Shown here: piece by piece, positions 44,178 to 53,889 of the stretch
Position numbering within the stretch: position 1 is the first letter of the stretch
Layout: each line of letters begins with the position of its first letter
Translations under genes and position numbers: made by a program
Assembly: GCF_022200785.1 (NCBI RefSeq)
Contig: NZ_CP087585.1
Coordinates: 3,472,001 to 3,536,000 of the forward strand
Length of the DNA: 64,000 nucleotides
From: Pedobacter mucosus
GTDB taxonomy: Bacteria > Bacteroidota > Bacteroidia > Sphingobacteriales > Sphingobacteriaceae
Reading direction: 5' to 3'
The notes under the pieces: model-generated
Database searches by the model: none
What the model was told of the DNA's origin: nothing
What the model saw: only the letters and a program-made list of their open reading frames with translations

Positions 44178-46022
44178 CTAAAAGTCAATGATTTTAATTA
44201 TTTTCTTGAAGATTTCAGTATTAGAATACATTCCACAAAATTCTCCTGAATGAGGACCATATGCATAAACCGGCACCATGATATTTGTATGATCATCTGT
44301 ACTAAAATTTCCGGTTACTTTTCCATTTTTCGTATCTGCATCCAATAAAGTTAAACCTCCAGTTTCATGGTCGGCTGTAACAATCACAATTGTCTCTCCG
44401 TTTTGATCAGCAAAGCGTAAAGCCGCTTCAACAGTTTTGTCAAAATCATGCATTTCGGTAACCACAACAGGTAAATCATTTGCATGTCCACCATGATCTA
44501 TTTGCGCACCTTCAGCCATAATAAAAAAACCATTTTTATTTTTATTTAAGATTTCAATGGTTTTGTTAAGAGACTTTCTTAATAAATCTCCTCGTCCTTT
44601 TAAAATGGATCGTGTATCCTCACTTGGTAATAAAACCAACTGTTTACCAGAAACCTGTTTAGAGAAATCTGTAAAGCTTTTGCTTAAGGCAAAACCTTTG
44701 GTAGTCAATTTATCTAATAACTCAGTGTCTTTATTCTCTAAGAATGCGGCTTGATTTGAACCTACCAAAATCTCTACTTTTGAACTAAGTAGATCTTTAG
44801 CAATCTCCATGCTCATGGTACGTTCAGCTTGATGGGCGTAAAATGCTGCTGGCGTAGCATCAGTGATATCGCCAACACTAATAATTCCACTTTTAATCCC
44901 TAAGCCATTTAAAGTATCCACCAGATTTGTTCGCACTTTATGATCAGTTCCCATACCAATGTAGCGATTGTTTGTTTTCTCGCCAGTGGCCATTGCCGTT
45001 GCTCCAGCAGCAGAATCCGTATTGTCGGAATTTGCTGCTGCAGTTTGTGAAAAACCGATATTTTTGATTCTAGCAATATTTAAATCACCATGGTTTGCAA
45101 TTAAACCTGCATGTACTTGCGCAAGCCCCATTCCGTCGCCAATTAACAAAATCACATTTTTAACCTTTTTATTATTGCCATCAGATTTATAAGTAGGCGT
45201 ATAAACGGGATATGGATTTACGTTAATGTAAGTCAATTTATCCTGATGTGCATAAAAGTCAGCAAGTAGTTCTGGATGGTCGGTATTTATCCAATCAGTA
45301 CCCAAACGGTTTAAAACAATCCAGGTGTTTGGATTATCTACCGTTGCCCAAAACCGAAATGGCTTTCCAGCTTTGTGAGCATCATCTACAACTTTTTTAA
45401 GTTTAGCATAATCTGTCGGAGTGGGCACCCCTTTTCCGTTCCAGATCGAATATTTTTTAATATCCTGACTAATCATCGCAACACGATTTAATTCTTCAGG
45501 TGAATATTTTGTTTCTGGTCTGCCATCGAAATTAATATAATTGGGCCAGTTTTTAAAATTTACAGGCAGCGGCATATCTCCGCTGATCACAATTTTTATT
45601 GCATTTACGTTGTTGTCATTATTAAATACATTACCAAATTCCTTAAGTGCTGAAATCAATTTATTCAAGACGTTCACATGATCCTGCTTGATATCAATAA
45701 CCAGTTGAAGTTTTTGATCTGTATTTTTAAACGCATTATTTTTATTCTCCTTGTAAAATGAAGCAAGTGGAGATAAATACATCTTCTTTAATGTTCTTTC
45801 TGCCTTAATTTCAGAACCTTCATGCGCCACAAAAAGTTCACCGTCCTTCAAAAAAACATCGGCCTCAATAGAACCCATTCCTGAATAATAAGCTTGTAGT
45901 AGGGGTATATTCTGATGATAATCGTTATGGCTGTGACCTCGATTAGTAGCTATGTTTTGCGCCTTTACGAACTGGCCAACAAAAGATGTGATAAATAAAA
46001 AAGTATAGATTAAAGATTTCAT
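44178..46022 (-). CDS. Fused GDPD-like phosphodiesterase and alkaline phosphatase
   Basis: A 614-residue secreted protein (signal ends near FVKAQ). Residues about 25-255 are a PI-PLC/GDPD-like TIM barrel: RGHSHNDYHQN, MGSIEADVFLKDGELFVAHE, LVIDIKQ, FWATVDNPNTW and WINTDHPELL. Residues about 285-614 are a PhoA-type alkaline phosphatase: VILLIGDGMGLAQ with the metal Asp, the nucleophile Ser in DNTDSAAGATAMATG, EGAQIDHGGH and TADHETGG. Together they could split a glycerophosphodiester and then strip the phosphate in one polypeptide. The gene stands alone between the AraC gene and a terminator, inside a region rich in phosphorus genes. Confidence 0.9.
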   Translation of the reverse strand: MKSLIYTFLFITSFVGQFVKAQNIATNRGHSHNDYHQNIPLLQAYYSGMGSIEADVFLKDGELFVAHEGSEIKAERTLKKMYLSPLASFYKENKNNAFKNTDQKLQLVIDIKQDHVNVLNKLISALKEFGNVFNNDNNVNAIKIVISGDMPLPVNFKNWPNYINFDGRPETKYSPEELNRVAMISQDIKKYSIWNGKGVPTPTDYAKLKKVVDDAHKAGKPFRFWATVDNPNTWIVLNRLGTDWINTDHPELLADFYAHQDKLTYINVNPYPVYTPTYKSDGNNKKVKNVILLIGDGMGLAQVHAGLIANHGDLNIARIKNIGFSQTAAANSDNTDSAAGATAMATGEKTNNRYIGMGTDHKVRTNLVDTLNGLGIKSGIISVGDITDATPAAFYAHQAERTMSMEIAKDLLSSKVEILVGSNQAAFLENKDTELLDKLTTKGFALSKSFTDFSKQVSGKQLVLLPSEDTRSILKGRGDLLRKSLNKTIEILNKNKNGFFIMAEGAQIDHGGHANDLPVVVTEMHDFDKTVEAALRFADQNGETIVIVTADHETGGLTLLDADTKNGKVTGNFSTDDHTNIMVPVYAYGPHSGEFCGMYSNTEIFKKIIKIIDF

Positions 46023-46211
46023 TTATGGTTATTTAATTATTATCCCCAAAGCTAAAAAAGCAATGTTGCCATAATATTAACAAATAGCCTAAGTTTTATT
46101 TCGAAAGAATGAAGCTAAATACAAATCAAATTAGGATAGAAAGGATTTGATGAGTATGCTATGTTCACATAGGGTATAATGAAATTTGTAATGTTTACCC
46201 TCCAGCAATGC

Positions 46212-46240
46212 AAAAAGCACCCTTATAAGGTGCTTTTTTT
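46212..46240. terminator. Intrinsic terminator downstream of the phytase gene
   Basis: AAAAAGCACC (46212-46221) pairs with GGTGCTTTTT (46229-46238), loop of seven, with seven T on the plus strand and five on the minus strand. It ends the minus-strand operon whose last gene is the phytase at 46289. Confidence 0.8.
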
Positions 46241-46288
46241 GTGTTAGAATAAAGGAATGATCAAATATTTATCGTTTTTAAAAATTCA

Positions 46289-47365
46289 TTAACGATTTAT
46301 ATCGAGGTTTTTACCTGCAAGATCTTCCCACCGGTAAAAATGAAAAGTTTTATCATCACTCATGGCAACTAATAAGCCATGTTTAAAATCTGAATTTAAA
46401 GGCACCGAAACAACATCAATCCCATCGGTCTGATTGGCCGAATATTTTATCGTTGCTAACAATGGATGTTGATTTGGGGCTCCACTTTTTCCTGTTCGGC
46501 TGTAAACTTTTAACTGTCTGGCTCCTTGGTCAGAAACTAAAATATAACCTTTGTTTCCTTGAGTCTTGTATAATGCTATACCTTCATTATCTACGGCAAA
46601 ATCTCCTTTACCGAATATGGATAATTCCTGGTTTCCTTTAGCCGGATCAGCATAATACTTACGAATACCAAATTGTTCATCAGAGTAATAAACATAACCA
46701 AGTTCATTATCGACTGCAATAGACTCGATTTCTTTTTTGCCACTATAGTTTCCAAATTTCCTTACCAAACTTGCCTTAACCGTACCTTTGCCATCATCGG
46801 TTAATAAGTATTGCCAAAGATACCTTCCTTCATTGGGTCCAGACTTTCTACCAACAATGGCATAAATTTTTCCTTCTGGATCTGTATACATCGCAATACC
46901 CATTAAATCACGAGATCCGGGAGCTGTTTCTCCTTCGAAAACTGGAATTCCTCCATTATCAACAGGCGTCATGTTTGGTATCGAATAGATTCTTAATTCA
47001 TGGGTTAAACGTTCAGTCGTCACAGCAATATCCGTTTTCTTTCCTCCAAGAATTAGTCCATATGCGATATCCACATTGTTAGGTCTTTTCAAACCCTTAA
47101 CGGTTTTAGATTTAATAATTTTTCCTTTCAAATCAAAAACATATAATCCACCATTTGCATCTTTATCCGTGCCAATTACCAGTGATTTTTTTGGATCTGA
47201 AGGGTTTACCCAAATTGCCGGGTCATCTGTATCGAAATCTACAGGATCGGTAACATACAGCGGCTTAACGGCGTTGACATCTAATTTTTGAGCAATCCCG
47301 TTACAGGAAAGTCCAAAACTTATAATAGCGATTGCAGTAAAATTTACAATTTTTATATTTCTCAT
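46289..47365 (-). CDS. Beta-propeller phytase (3-phytase)
   Basis: About 358 residues from the ATG at 47365, placed one base after the upstream stop; the longer frame (47389) overlaps the previous gene. A signal/lipoprotein leader (SFGLSCNG) precedes a six-bladed propeller with the classical phytase start DPVDFDTDDPAIWVNPSD, TDKDANGGLYVFDLKG, RPNNVDIAYG and EIESIAVDNELGYVYYSDE. The acidic residues are calcium and phosphate ligands. The enzyme removes phosphate from inositol hexakisphosphate. It is the last gene of the receptor-lipoprotein-phytase operon (51425 to 46289). Confidence 0.92.
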   Translation of the reverse strand: MRNIKIVNFTAIAIISFGLSCNGIAQKLDVNAVKPLYVTDPVDFDTDDPAIWVNPSDPKKSLVIGTDKDANGGLYVFDLKGKIIKSKTVKGLKRPNNVDIAYGLILGGKKTDIAVTTERLTHELRIYSIPNMTPVDNGGIPVFEGETAPGSRDLMGIAMYTDPEGKIYAIVGRKSGPNEGRYLWQYLLTDDGKGTVKASLVRKFGNYSGKKEIESIAVDNELGYVYYSDEQFGIRKYYADPAKGNQELSIFGKGDFAVDNEGIALYKTQGNKGYILVSDQGARQLKVYSRTGKSGAPNQHPLLATIKYSANQTDGIDVVSVPLNSDFKHGLLVAMSDDKTFHFYRWEDLAGKNLDINR

Positions 47366-47366
47366 T

Positions 47367-48626
47367 TTAATTTTTAATGCCATAAGCACCTACAAAAGTT
47401 GATGGTGCTGGAGAGGTGTAGGTAATGCCATTTTTCATTATTATTCCTGCTGAATGGTGGCGGGTAAAGTTCGTTATTCCTTTGCTTAACGCTGGCGAAT
47501 TTCCTTGCAGGTGAAAATCCCATGCGGTATTGAAATCGGCATTAGCTACAGCAGTTGTTACAGGATAATTTACGAATTTAGGATCGTTGGCACCAGCTAC
47601 AGTACTAATTACATCATTTTTTCCTCCAATAATATCACCAGTTGGCTGAAACTGATTTACCGTTAACTGATCATAACCATAATACCAGTTATTACTATAA
47701 ACGGAACGGGCATCTTCAGGTTTTTTAGGATCTCTTTTGATACCGAAACGGGTATTTGCAAAAAGATTATTATATAAATCTGCACGAACCGTACTTTCCA
47801 TCCAAACTGAACCACCTTTGGCTGTTGGCCGTCTCCAACCAGTATTTACCAAAGTGTTATTATAAGCAATAATATAGGTTTGCGGTGTTTTATCACCTGT
47901 ATTTGAAAGTTTCAAAGCATTGGTGTTGGTGCTATATACCAGATTATAAGCAATATCCGCCAAACAACCAGATTTAAAGTTCATTGCTTCTCCACCTGTA
48001 ACGCCAGTGGTATAAAAAACGTTATTTGCAAAAATAATTCTTCCGCCTTCAATATAGGTACAATCCTCTTGAAGGTTTCTAAATATTGTGTTTTGAACCA
48101 CCAACCTTCCCTTTGCATTCGAGAACCATAAAGCTGGAAGATTTTCTCCGGCAACGGCTTTATAAAGTCCCATCTTTACTGAAGTTGATGCATCGGATGT
48201 GGTTGAACCAGCGTACTCAATAATGGCATGATCAAGCACTAATTCTTCACAGGTAGGCCCAGCTAATATACCTCCCCAAAATTTACCAAATTTCTTTTGA
48301 GCGGTTTTGTAAAATTCATTTACAGTAAATTTTATCGGGTTCTCTGCTGTTCCCAAGGCATATAAATTACCTTTTATAATAATCTCAGGCTTTGCAATGG
48401 TATCCATTAATACAGTAACACCCTCTTCTATGGTAAGTGATTTTCCTTCCGGAATAATAATGTCGCCCTTGATTACCTGAGTACTTCCTTTTGCCCATAC
48501 ACCAGAAACTTCTCCAATTGCTGATCCATCAACAATAGTGGTATCTACATCTTTATTGGCTTTTTCACATCCTGCTAAGGCAAGTAAAGCGAAAATGAAG
48601 AGTTTAAAAACCTGATTCGATTTCAT
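47367..48626 (-). CDS. Parallel beta-helix lipoprotein between TonB receptor and phytase
   Basis: A 419-residue lipoprotein (cysteine in LALAGCEK). After a short leader the chain reads as a right-handed beta helix: IPEGKSLTIEEGVTVLMD, IIIKGNLYALGTAENPIKF, LVLDHAIIEYAG, LVVQNTIFRNL, AYNNTLVNTGW and LYNNLFANT. It lies 21 bp after the TonB receptor and one base before the phytase start. It is probably the surface partner of the receptor, in place of a SusD protein. Whether it binds phytate, or a polymer carrying it, is unknown. Confidence 0.82.
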   Translation of the reverse strand: MKSNQVFKLFIFALLALAGCEKANKDVDTTIVDGSAIGEVSGVWAKGSTQVIKGDIIIPEGKSLTIEEGVTVLMDTIAKPEIIIKGNLYALGTAENPIKFTVNEFYKTAQKKFGKFWGGILAGPTCEELVLDHAIIEYAGSTTSDASTSVKMGLYKAVAGENLPALWFSNAKGRLVVQNTIFRNLQEDCTYIEGGRIIFANNVFYTTGVTGGEAMNFKSGCLADIAYNLVYSTNTNALKLSNTGDKTPQTYIIAYNNTLVNTGWRRPTAKGGSVWMESTVRADLYNNLFANTRFGIKRDPKKPEDARSVYSNNWYYGYDQLTVNQFQPTGDIIGGKNDVISTVAGANDPKFVNYPVTTAVANADFNTAWDFHLQGNSPALSKGITNFTRHHSAGIIMKNGITYTSPAPSTFVGAYGIKN

Positions 48627-48647
48627 AATTTTATCTTTTGAATTTGT

Positions 48648-51425
48648 TTAGTTAAATTTATACCTGAAGCCTATCAAATAATTCTGGCCATAAAAATCAC
48701 TTCTTACAAGTGTATTTCCATCCTTTACCAGTGCTTCGTTAATTTTGTTATTCTCGATATTAGTTCCCTTTATAAATAATTTTGTTGGCGTGTTTAAGAT
48801 GTTGTTTGCTTTAATAAAAACACTCACTCCACCCTTAAAGCGTTTCTCTGCTGAGGCATCCATTTGAACAAAACCTTTCTGCCACAAGTCGTTATTTAAG
48901 AATTGTGAAACGGTGTTGATTCGTGACCCCGTGTAAGCACCTGCCAACTGCGCATCCCAACCTTTTTTGGTATCCTTAAATAGTAAAGAAAGGTTACCAA
49001 TGTGCTCTGATTGACCATAAAGTGGGCGTTCTTGATCAACTGATATTGCTTGGATATCACCTGTTGTAGGGTTAATTGTTCTAACTGTTTTAGGCGTAGT
49101 GATTCGGGAATGTGTATAAGTATAGTTTGCTTTCACGCCGATTTTACTATAATACTTGATGTAATCTACCTCTGCGCCGTAGTTATTGGCCGTTCCAAAA
49201 TTTCCGGGTGTGTAGTAAATATCTTGTCCACGAGTGGCATCAGCCTGGAAAGTATATTCAATTGGATCTTTTATTCGCTTATAAAATGCACCAACAAGTA
49301 ATTGTTCTGAAGCGCCAGGGAAAAGCTCATAACGTAAATCATAATTATCAGCCAAAGCACGTTTTAAATTTGGATTTCCACGTTCCTGAAACTCCTCATT
49401 AACCACTTTACCAGGAACGATTTCATAAAATCCTGGTCTGTTCAGCGCTTTATAATAAGAAGCATGTAATTGCGCTTTATCAGTCAAAAAGTATTTAGCA
49501 TTTAAGCTTGGCAATACATCGGTATAAATTTGTTGTCCTTTTGGAAAAGTCTCTCCGGCAGGAAAAAGTAAATTATAACCCTGGTTGGTATGCTCTACTC
49601 TTGCACCTCCAGTAAGCTCAAGCTTAGCCGATGTGTATTTGAACATTCCATAACCTGCCGTAATTTTTTCTGATGCATCATAAGTTAAAGGGTTAGCAAC
49701 GGCCCCAGTTGGGTTTGTAACTACTAAGTTTAAATCTGTATAATTCTGATAATCTACACCATAAATTTTAATGGCATCCGCAGCGCTTGGTGCTAAGGTA
49801 TAATTATTAAAAAAGCTACTTCTTTGTTTATCGCGATATAAACCACCCGCCATTACATCCAACTTATTTTCGCCTACGGTAAAACGATAAGTAAGGTCTA
49901 AATATCCAGCTAAATCCTCATCGGTATTACGTTCCCATCTGCGGTTAACAGGTGAGGTATTTACCAAACCGATACGCCTGCTTTGAAAATTTTGCTGTAT
50001 TCCGTTTAAACTAATGCTGGTGTTTTCCGGAACATCATTTTTAGCTGATGAATATACTGCTGACCATTGCACTTTAAATTTTTGATCGAAAAATTTATGA
50101 TCTCCATGAAGTGTGCTGTTGTAAATTTGTTGTTCCGTTAATCGGCTTCGTGTATTATAAACCAATTCTGCATTACCAGCGCTTGGATTGTAGACTCCAT
50201 TATAGGTAGTCGTTATTCCATCTCTAAGCTGCTCGTTTTTGAGATTAACATAAACATTGTACAGGCTTAACTGATGGTTACTATTAAAAACATAATCTAC
50301 CTTTCCATGCAGACCGGTTCGCTGTTGCTGCTCAGAAAATTCCCTATAAATTTTGTTAGTAATCTTGGCATAAGCATCTATTCCGTCTACAACGGTACTG
50401 TAAAAAGTGCTGTTGCTACCGCGGTAAGTGTTTTGATAACTGCCTGCCAATACAACACCTAATTTGTTATCCAAAAATCTTTGGCTTAGTGATAAACTTC
50501 CAATAAGATTTGGTGCCGGATTCTTGGATTTATATTCTAAAGTTCCTTTGGTAAAATCGTTTTGCGTAGCATTATAGCTTTTTCCATTTATTTCAGAAGG
50601 TGATTTGTAATTGATATCTGAAGCGTTAAAACTGGTAAATTTTCTATCTATGAACAACTGGCTATAGCCTGATGAAATATTTGCATTTACCTGAAATTTA
50701 CCAGGTGCATTTTTCATTACCATATTGATTGCACCACCAATAGCATCACCCTCTAAATTTGGCGTAAGTGTTTTGTAAACCTCTAAGCGATCAAGTAAAT
50801 CAGCGGGAAATAAATCCAATGGTACGTAGCGGTATTTATTATCAGGACTAGGAATTTTAACGCCATTTACCAAAGTATAATTATATCGCTTATCCATGCC
50901 TCTTAATATTGCATATTGTCCGTCGCCATTGCTATTACGTTCGATAGAAACTCCAGAAACCCTCTGCATTACATTAGCCACAGTTAAATCAGGAGAAATC
51001 TCGATTGATCTTCCCGAAACAATGTTCATAATTTGAGTAGCATTTTTTTCTAACCGGCGAGCACCCTGGTCTGTAGAACTTACCACATTCGACTTGATAG
51101 TCACATCATCAAGAATCTTTGAGTCGCTTTCCATATAAAATTTCAAGTGCTCATTATCTTCTTTTTCAACCACAAAGGCTTTTGTGATCGTTTGATAAGT
51201 AATGTAGCTTACGCTGATGCTTGTAGATCCTGTTGCAACTGCCTTAAATTCAAATGTTCCATCGAGACCGGTATTGGTTACACGCCTTGGATTTTGAAGT
51301 ATAACCGTTGCACCTACTATGGCTTCCCCGGTTTGCTTATCATAAACATGCCCTTTTATTTTCGTCGCGTTGGCCGTGCCTGCACAAAAAATAAGAAAAA
51401 ATAAAATCTGTAAAAGTTTGTTCAT
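48648..51425 (-). CDS. TonB-dependent receptor of the phytase locus
   Basis: A 925-residue outer-membrane receptor. It has a signal peptide (FLIFCAGTANA), a carboxypeptidase-like N-terminal domain (IKGHVYDKQTGEAIVGATV), a plug (SGRSIEISPDLTVANVMQRVSGVSI in part, ILRGMDKRYNYTLVNG, LEGDAIGGAINMV) and a barrel ending in FRYKFN. It lacks the SusC signature and has no SusD partner. With the beta-helix lipoprotein and the phytase, it is a likely outer-membrane route for phytate or its products. The TPR regulator at 51688 lies directly upstream. Confidence 0.92.
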   Translation of the reverse strand: MNKLLQILFFLIFCAGTANATKIKGHVYDKQTGEAIVGATVILQNPRRVTNTGLDGTFEFKAVATGSTSISVSYITYQTITKAFVVEKEDNEHLKFYMESDSKILDDVTIKSNVVSSTDQGARRLEKNATQIMNIVSGRSIEISPDLTVANVMQRVSGVSIERNSNGDGQYAILRGMDKRYNYTLVNGVKIPSPDNKYRYVPLDLFPADLLDRLEVYKTLTPNLEGDAIGGAINMVMKNAPGKFQVNANISSGYSQLFIDRKFTSFNASDINYKSPSEINGKSYNATQNDFTKGTLEYKSKNPAPNLIGSLSLSQRFLDNKLGVVLAGSYQNTYRGSNSTFYSTVVDGIDAYAKITNKIYREFSEQQQRTGLHGKVDYVFNSNHQLSLYNVYVNLKNEQLRDGITTTYNGVYNPSAGNAELVYNTRSRLTEQQIYNSTLHGDHKFFDQKFKVQWSAVYSSAKNDVPENTSISLNGIQQNFQSRRIGLVNTSPVNRRWERNTDEDLAGYLDLTYRFTVGENKLDVMAGGLYRDKQRSSFFNNYTLAPSAADAIKIYGVDYQNYTDLNLVVTNPTGAVANPLTYDASEKITAGYGMFKYTSAKLELTGGARVEHTNQGYNLLFPAGETFPKGQQIYTDVLPSLNAKYFLTDKAQLHASYYKALNRPGFYEIVPGKVVNEEFQERGNPNLKRALADNYDLRYELFPGASEQLLVGAFYKRIKDPIEYTFQADATRGQDIYYTPGNFGTANNYGAEVDYIKYYSKIGVKANYTYTHSRITTPKTVRTINPTTGDIQAISVDQERPLYGQSEHIGNLSLLFKDTKKGWDAQLAGAYTGSRINTVSQFLNNDLWQKGFVQMDASAEKRFKGGVSVFIKANNILNTPTKLFIKGTNIENNKINEALVKDGNTLVRSDFYGQNYLIGFRYKFN

Positions 51426-51623
51426 TATTTGTTTGGTAATGTTTCTATTTATTGGTGAGGCAAAGGTGTGTACATCGATTCATACCAAGAAATTTTAAGG
51501 GTTACATAAAGGCAACAGCGTTACAAAACGCATAGACTAAAAAGCAACACAAGTAAACAATTATTTGATTAGCAAATACTTAAGAAGATGTCAAACCGCC
51601 GTTATGCTTTTATTACCGTTACA

Positions 51624-51638
51624 TTAACAAATTGTTAA
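51624..51638. promoter_or_regulatory. 15-bp palindrome upstream of the phytase-locus receptor
   Basis: TTAACAA-A-TTGTTAA at 51624-51638 is a perfect dyad with a one-base centre, about 200 bp before the receptor start and 50 bp past the stop of the TPR regulator gene. Two weaker hairpins, GCGTT/AACGC (51518-51531) and AACCGT/ACGGTT (51675-51689), flank it. Confidence 0.4.
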
Positions 51639-51687
51639 CTGTTTAAAAATCATAAAAATTCGTATTTTGAAACCAACCGTGTAACGG

Positions 51688-53292
51688 TTAAAGTGACTGG
51701 ATGAAGGCTGACAGATTATCTCCTTGGGCAAGATTTAATTTCTTTCTTAAACGATATCTTGACACCCTCAAGCTATCTGTAGATATGCCTAATAACGTTG
51801 CAATATCCGTAGAATTCAGATTCATTTTTAGCAAAGTAATCAATCTCATATCTGCTGAAGTAAGTTCATTACTGCTCATTTTGAGATTTTCCAAAAATGT
51901 TTGGTGTACTTGTTCAAATGCCTGTGTAAATTCTTTCCAATTTAGTTCATGATTAAAACTTTGATTAATCTCTGCCAGAATTTGGCTCATTTGCTTTTTT
52001 TGATCCCGTTTGTCATCCTTAACCATTACATGCAAAGTATTGCGAAGGCTTTCTAGAAACTGGTTGTTCTTTATTAAATTCAAAGTATGGGTAGATAGTT
52101 CCCTACTTCTAATTTCAAGTTGCTGCTTTAGATTTTGCTCTTCCAACTGAAGATTTTTAAGCTCCAAGCTCGTCAAATCATGTTTAATTTGCTTTTGTTC
52201 GGCAAGAGTTTGCTGATCTTTTAATTTATATCGCTGCCTGCTAAAAATTACAAAGCCCAGAGCAACAAGTAGAGCGACGACAACTGTAGCTGAAGAGGCA
52301 ATTATGCGGTTGATCTTTTTATCGTTTTGCAGTTTGGCTATCTCATCCGTTTTTTTATTAATATCGTAGAGCACCTGCAAAAAAGCAACTTGCTTTGCGC
52401 CATCTTCCGAATATAAATCAAGGGTATACTTATAGCCTAATTTAACATAGTGATACGCACTATCCATTTGGTTCAATAGCTCATAAGCTTTACCTAAATC
52501 TCTGCAGCAAGAGGCCAGTTGATACGAATTACCAAGCTTCCCTGCGAGTTGCATTGCCAATTGTGTTTTGGCAATACTTTCTTTATACTTCCCTGTTTTG
52601 CGTAAAATATCACCCAGATTATTGATGACTTCTATACTACCAAGTTCATTACGATCTCTTTGATATAAATCGAGTGATTTTTTAAAATAGTTATTAGCAA
52701 AGTCGAACTTTTCCAAATCTTCATAAATACTACCTAAATTCTCATAAATTTTTGCAGCGCTGCTGATGTCGTTGGTTTTCTTATTTATTTCCAACGCCAG
52801 CTTTTGGTAAAAAAAAGCACTGTCATAAGTCTGACGTTTTTCGTATAACTGACCGATATGACCATAAACAATCGCCTGACCTTTTAAATTATTTTGTTTC
52901 TTATAGATCTTTAAGGCTTGCCTGTAATTTTTCATTGCCTTTTCAGGCTGCTTAATGTAATAATATAACACCCCTACATCGCTAAGATTAGCGGCAAGCC
53001 ACAAGGGTTTATCATTGCTATTAAATATCTTATCTGCTTTTAGGAAAAAATCTAAAGCTTGCCTGAAATGCCCTTGTCTATAGCAAACCTTTCCCATTTC
53101 CTGCAAACACTTACCTTCTAAAAATACATCTCCTCTATCAATCGACTGCGCATATATTTTCTTAAGTTCAATAAGCGATTCTATTGGTTGTTTGTTAAGG
53201 TTATCATTATTAAAATCAAGATCTCTTTCCTGAGCATATTGGCTTGTGCACAACAAATTAAATATTATGAATGCGAGAAAATATTTTATCAT
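51688..53292 (-). CDS. TPR membrane regulator with C-terminal LuxR-like helix-turn-helix
   Basis: A 534-residue protein with a signal peptide (ends near SQYAQ). Seven or so tetratricopeptide repeats follow (about 40-320: AANLSDVGVLYYYIKQPEKAMKNYRQAL-type units), then a membrane helix (SSATVVVALLVALGFVIF), a coiled coil, and a C-terminal helix-turn-helix (MNLNSTDIATLLGISTDSLRVSRYRLRKKL). The layout puts the TPRs in the periplasm and the DNA-binding part in the cytosol, so it can control genes directly from the membrane. It lies upstream of the phytase-receptor operon on the same strand and is its likely regulator. Confidence 0.88.
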   Translation of the reverse strand: MIKYFLAFIIFNLLCTSQYAQERDLDFNNDNLNKQPIESLIELKKIYAQSIDRGDVFLEGKCLQEMGKVCYRQGHFRQALDFFLKADKIFNSNDKPLWLAANLSDVGVLYYYIKQPEKAMKNYRQALKIYKKQNNLKGQAIVYGHIGQLYEKRQTYDSAFFYQKLALEINKKTNDISSAAKIYENLGSIYEDLEKFDFANNYFKKSLDLYQRDRNELGSIEVINNLGDILRKTGKYKESIAKTQLAMQLAGKLGNSYQLASCCRDLGKAYELLNQMDSAYHYVKLGYKYTLDLYSEDGAKQVAFLQVLYDINKKTDEIAKLQNDKKINRIIASSATVVVALLVALGFVIFSRQRYKLKDQQTLAEQKQIKHDLTSLELKNLQLEEQNLKQQLEIRSRELSTHTLNLIKNNQFLESLRNTLHVMVKDDKRDQKKQMSQILAEINQSFNHELNWKEFTQAFEQVHQTFLENLKMSSNELTSADMRLITLLKMNLNSTDIATLLGISTDSLRVSRYRLRKKLNLAQGDNLSAFIQSL

Positions 53293-53541
53293 GCCAAATT
53301 TTCAACAAAGAAAGAGAGAGTAGGTTAAGTTAGTGTTAAGAGGAAGATTTATTAATTATAATTTTACCAATCCTTTAATATTGCTGTAGAAGGTTTGGAT
53401 CAGAAAACAGGCACTAAATAATTACTAATAGACTTTTTAACTATACTGTTAATTATAGTGCTTCATATCGCATTAGGATTTGCTTGCAAAATTAATTGGG
53501 AGAAAATCAATAGTAATTAATAATAATTTACACTCTATAAA

Positions 53542-53691
53542 TTATTTTAGTATTGATTTCAGCACCTCTACTTTTCCATCTATATCTTCCTGATAAGATA
53601 AACCAAGAATGCTTGTAATTAACGGATATACATTTACGTTTTCAAATGAAGGGATTTCTAAGTGTTTCTTAAAAGCTGGCCCTAATAAATT
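53542..53691 (-). pseudogene. C-terminal remnant of an ENPP-like phosphodiesterase
   Basis: After a stop at 53692 the minus strand reads LLGPAFKKHLEIPSF, then ENVNVYPLITSILGLSYQED, then IDGKVEVLKSILK and a stop. GPAFK, NV-x-VYPL, ILGL and DGK are the usual end of secreted nucleotide pyrophosphatase/phosphodiesterases of the alkaline phosphatase superfamily. No start or catalytic part remains. It is a third member of that superfamily in the region, now lost. Confidence 0.7.
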
Positions 53692-53754
53692 TTAACCGTC
53701 ATCGTTTAGCAAAAAAGCCCTAACAACCCTTGAACTCCTTATCTATCTAGTATG

Positions 53755-53787
53755 AAATAAAAAAGGCTGCAAAATTCATTGCAGCCT
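53755..53787 (-). terminator. Intrinsic terminator of the metallophosphoesterase operon
   Basis: AGGCTGCAA (53764-53772) pairs with TTGCAGCCT (53779-53787), nine perfect pairs around six bases. On the minus strand the stem is followed by six T. It lies about 100 bases past the stop of the gene at 53890. The rest of 53293-53889, apart from the remnant at 53542, shows nothing recognised. Confidence 0.85.
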
Positions 53788-53889
53788 CCCCTTAACTAAC
53801 TCTTGTAGATATTAACCAAATATTTTACGATACAAATTTATTGATTAATAATAAACTATATTTTAATCCTGTATTAAATCAAAATTCAT

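Noticed and set aside
51487..51620. Pho-box-like GTTACAT/GTTACA repeats before the phytase-locus receptor
   Set aside because: Spacing is irregular and I cannot match a documented Bacteroidota PhoB consensus.
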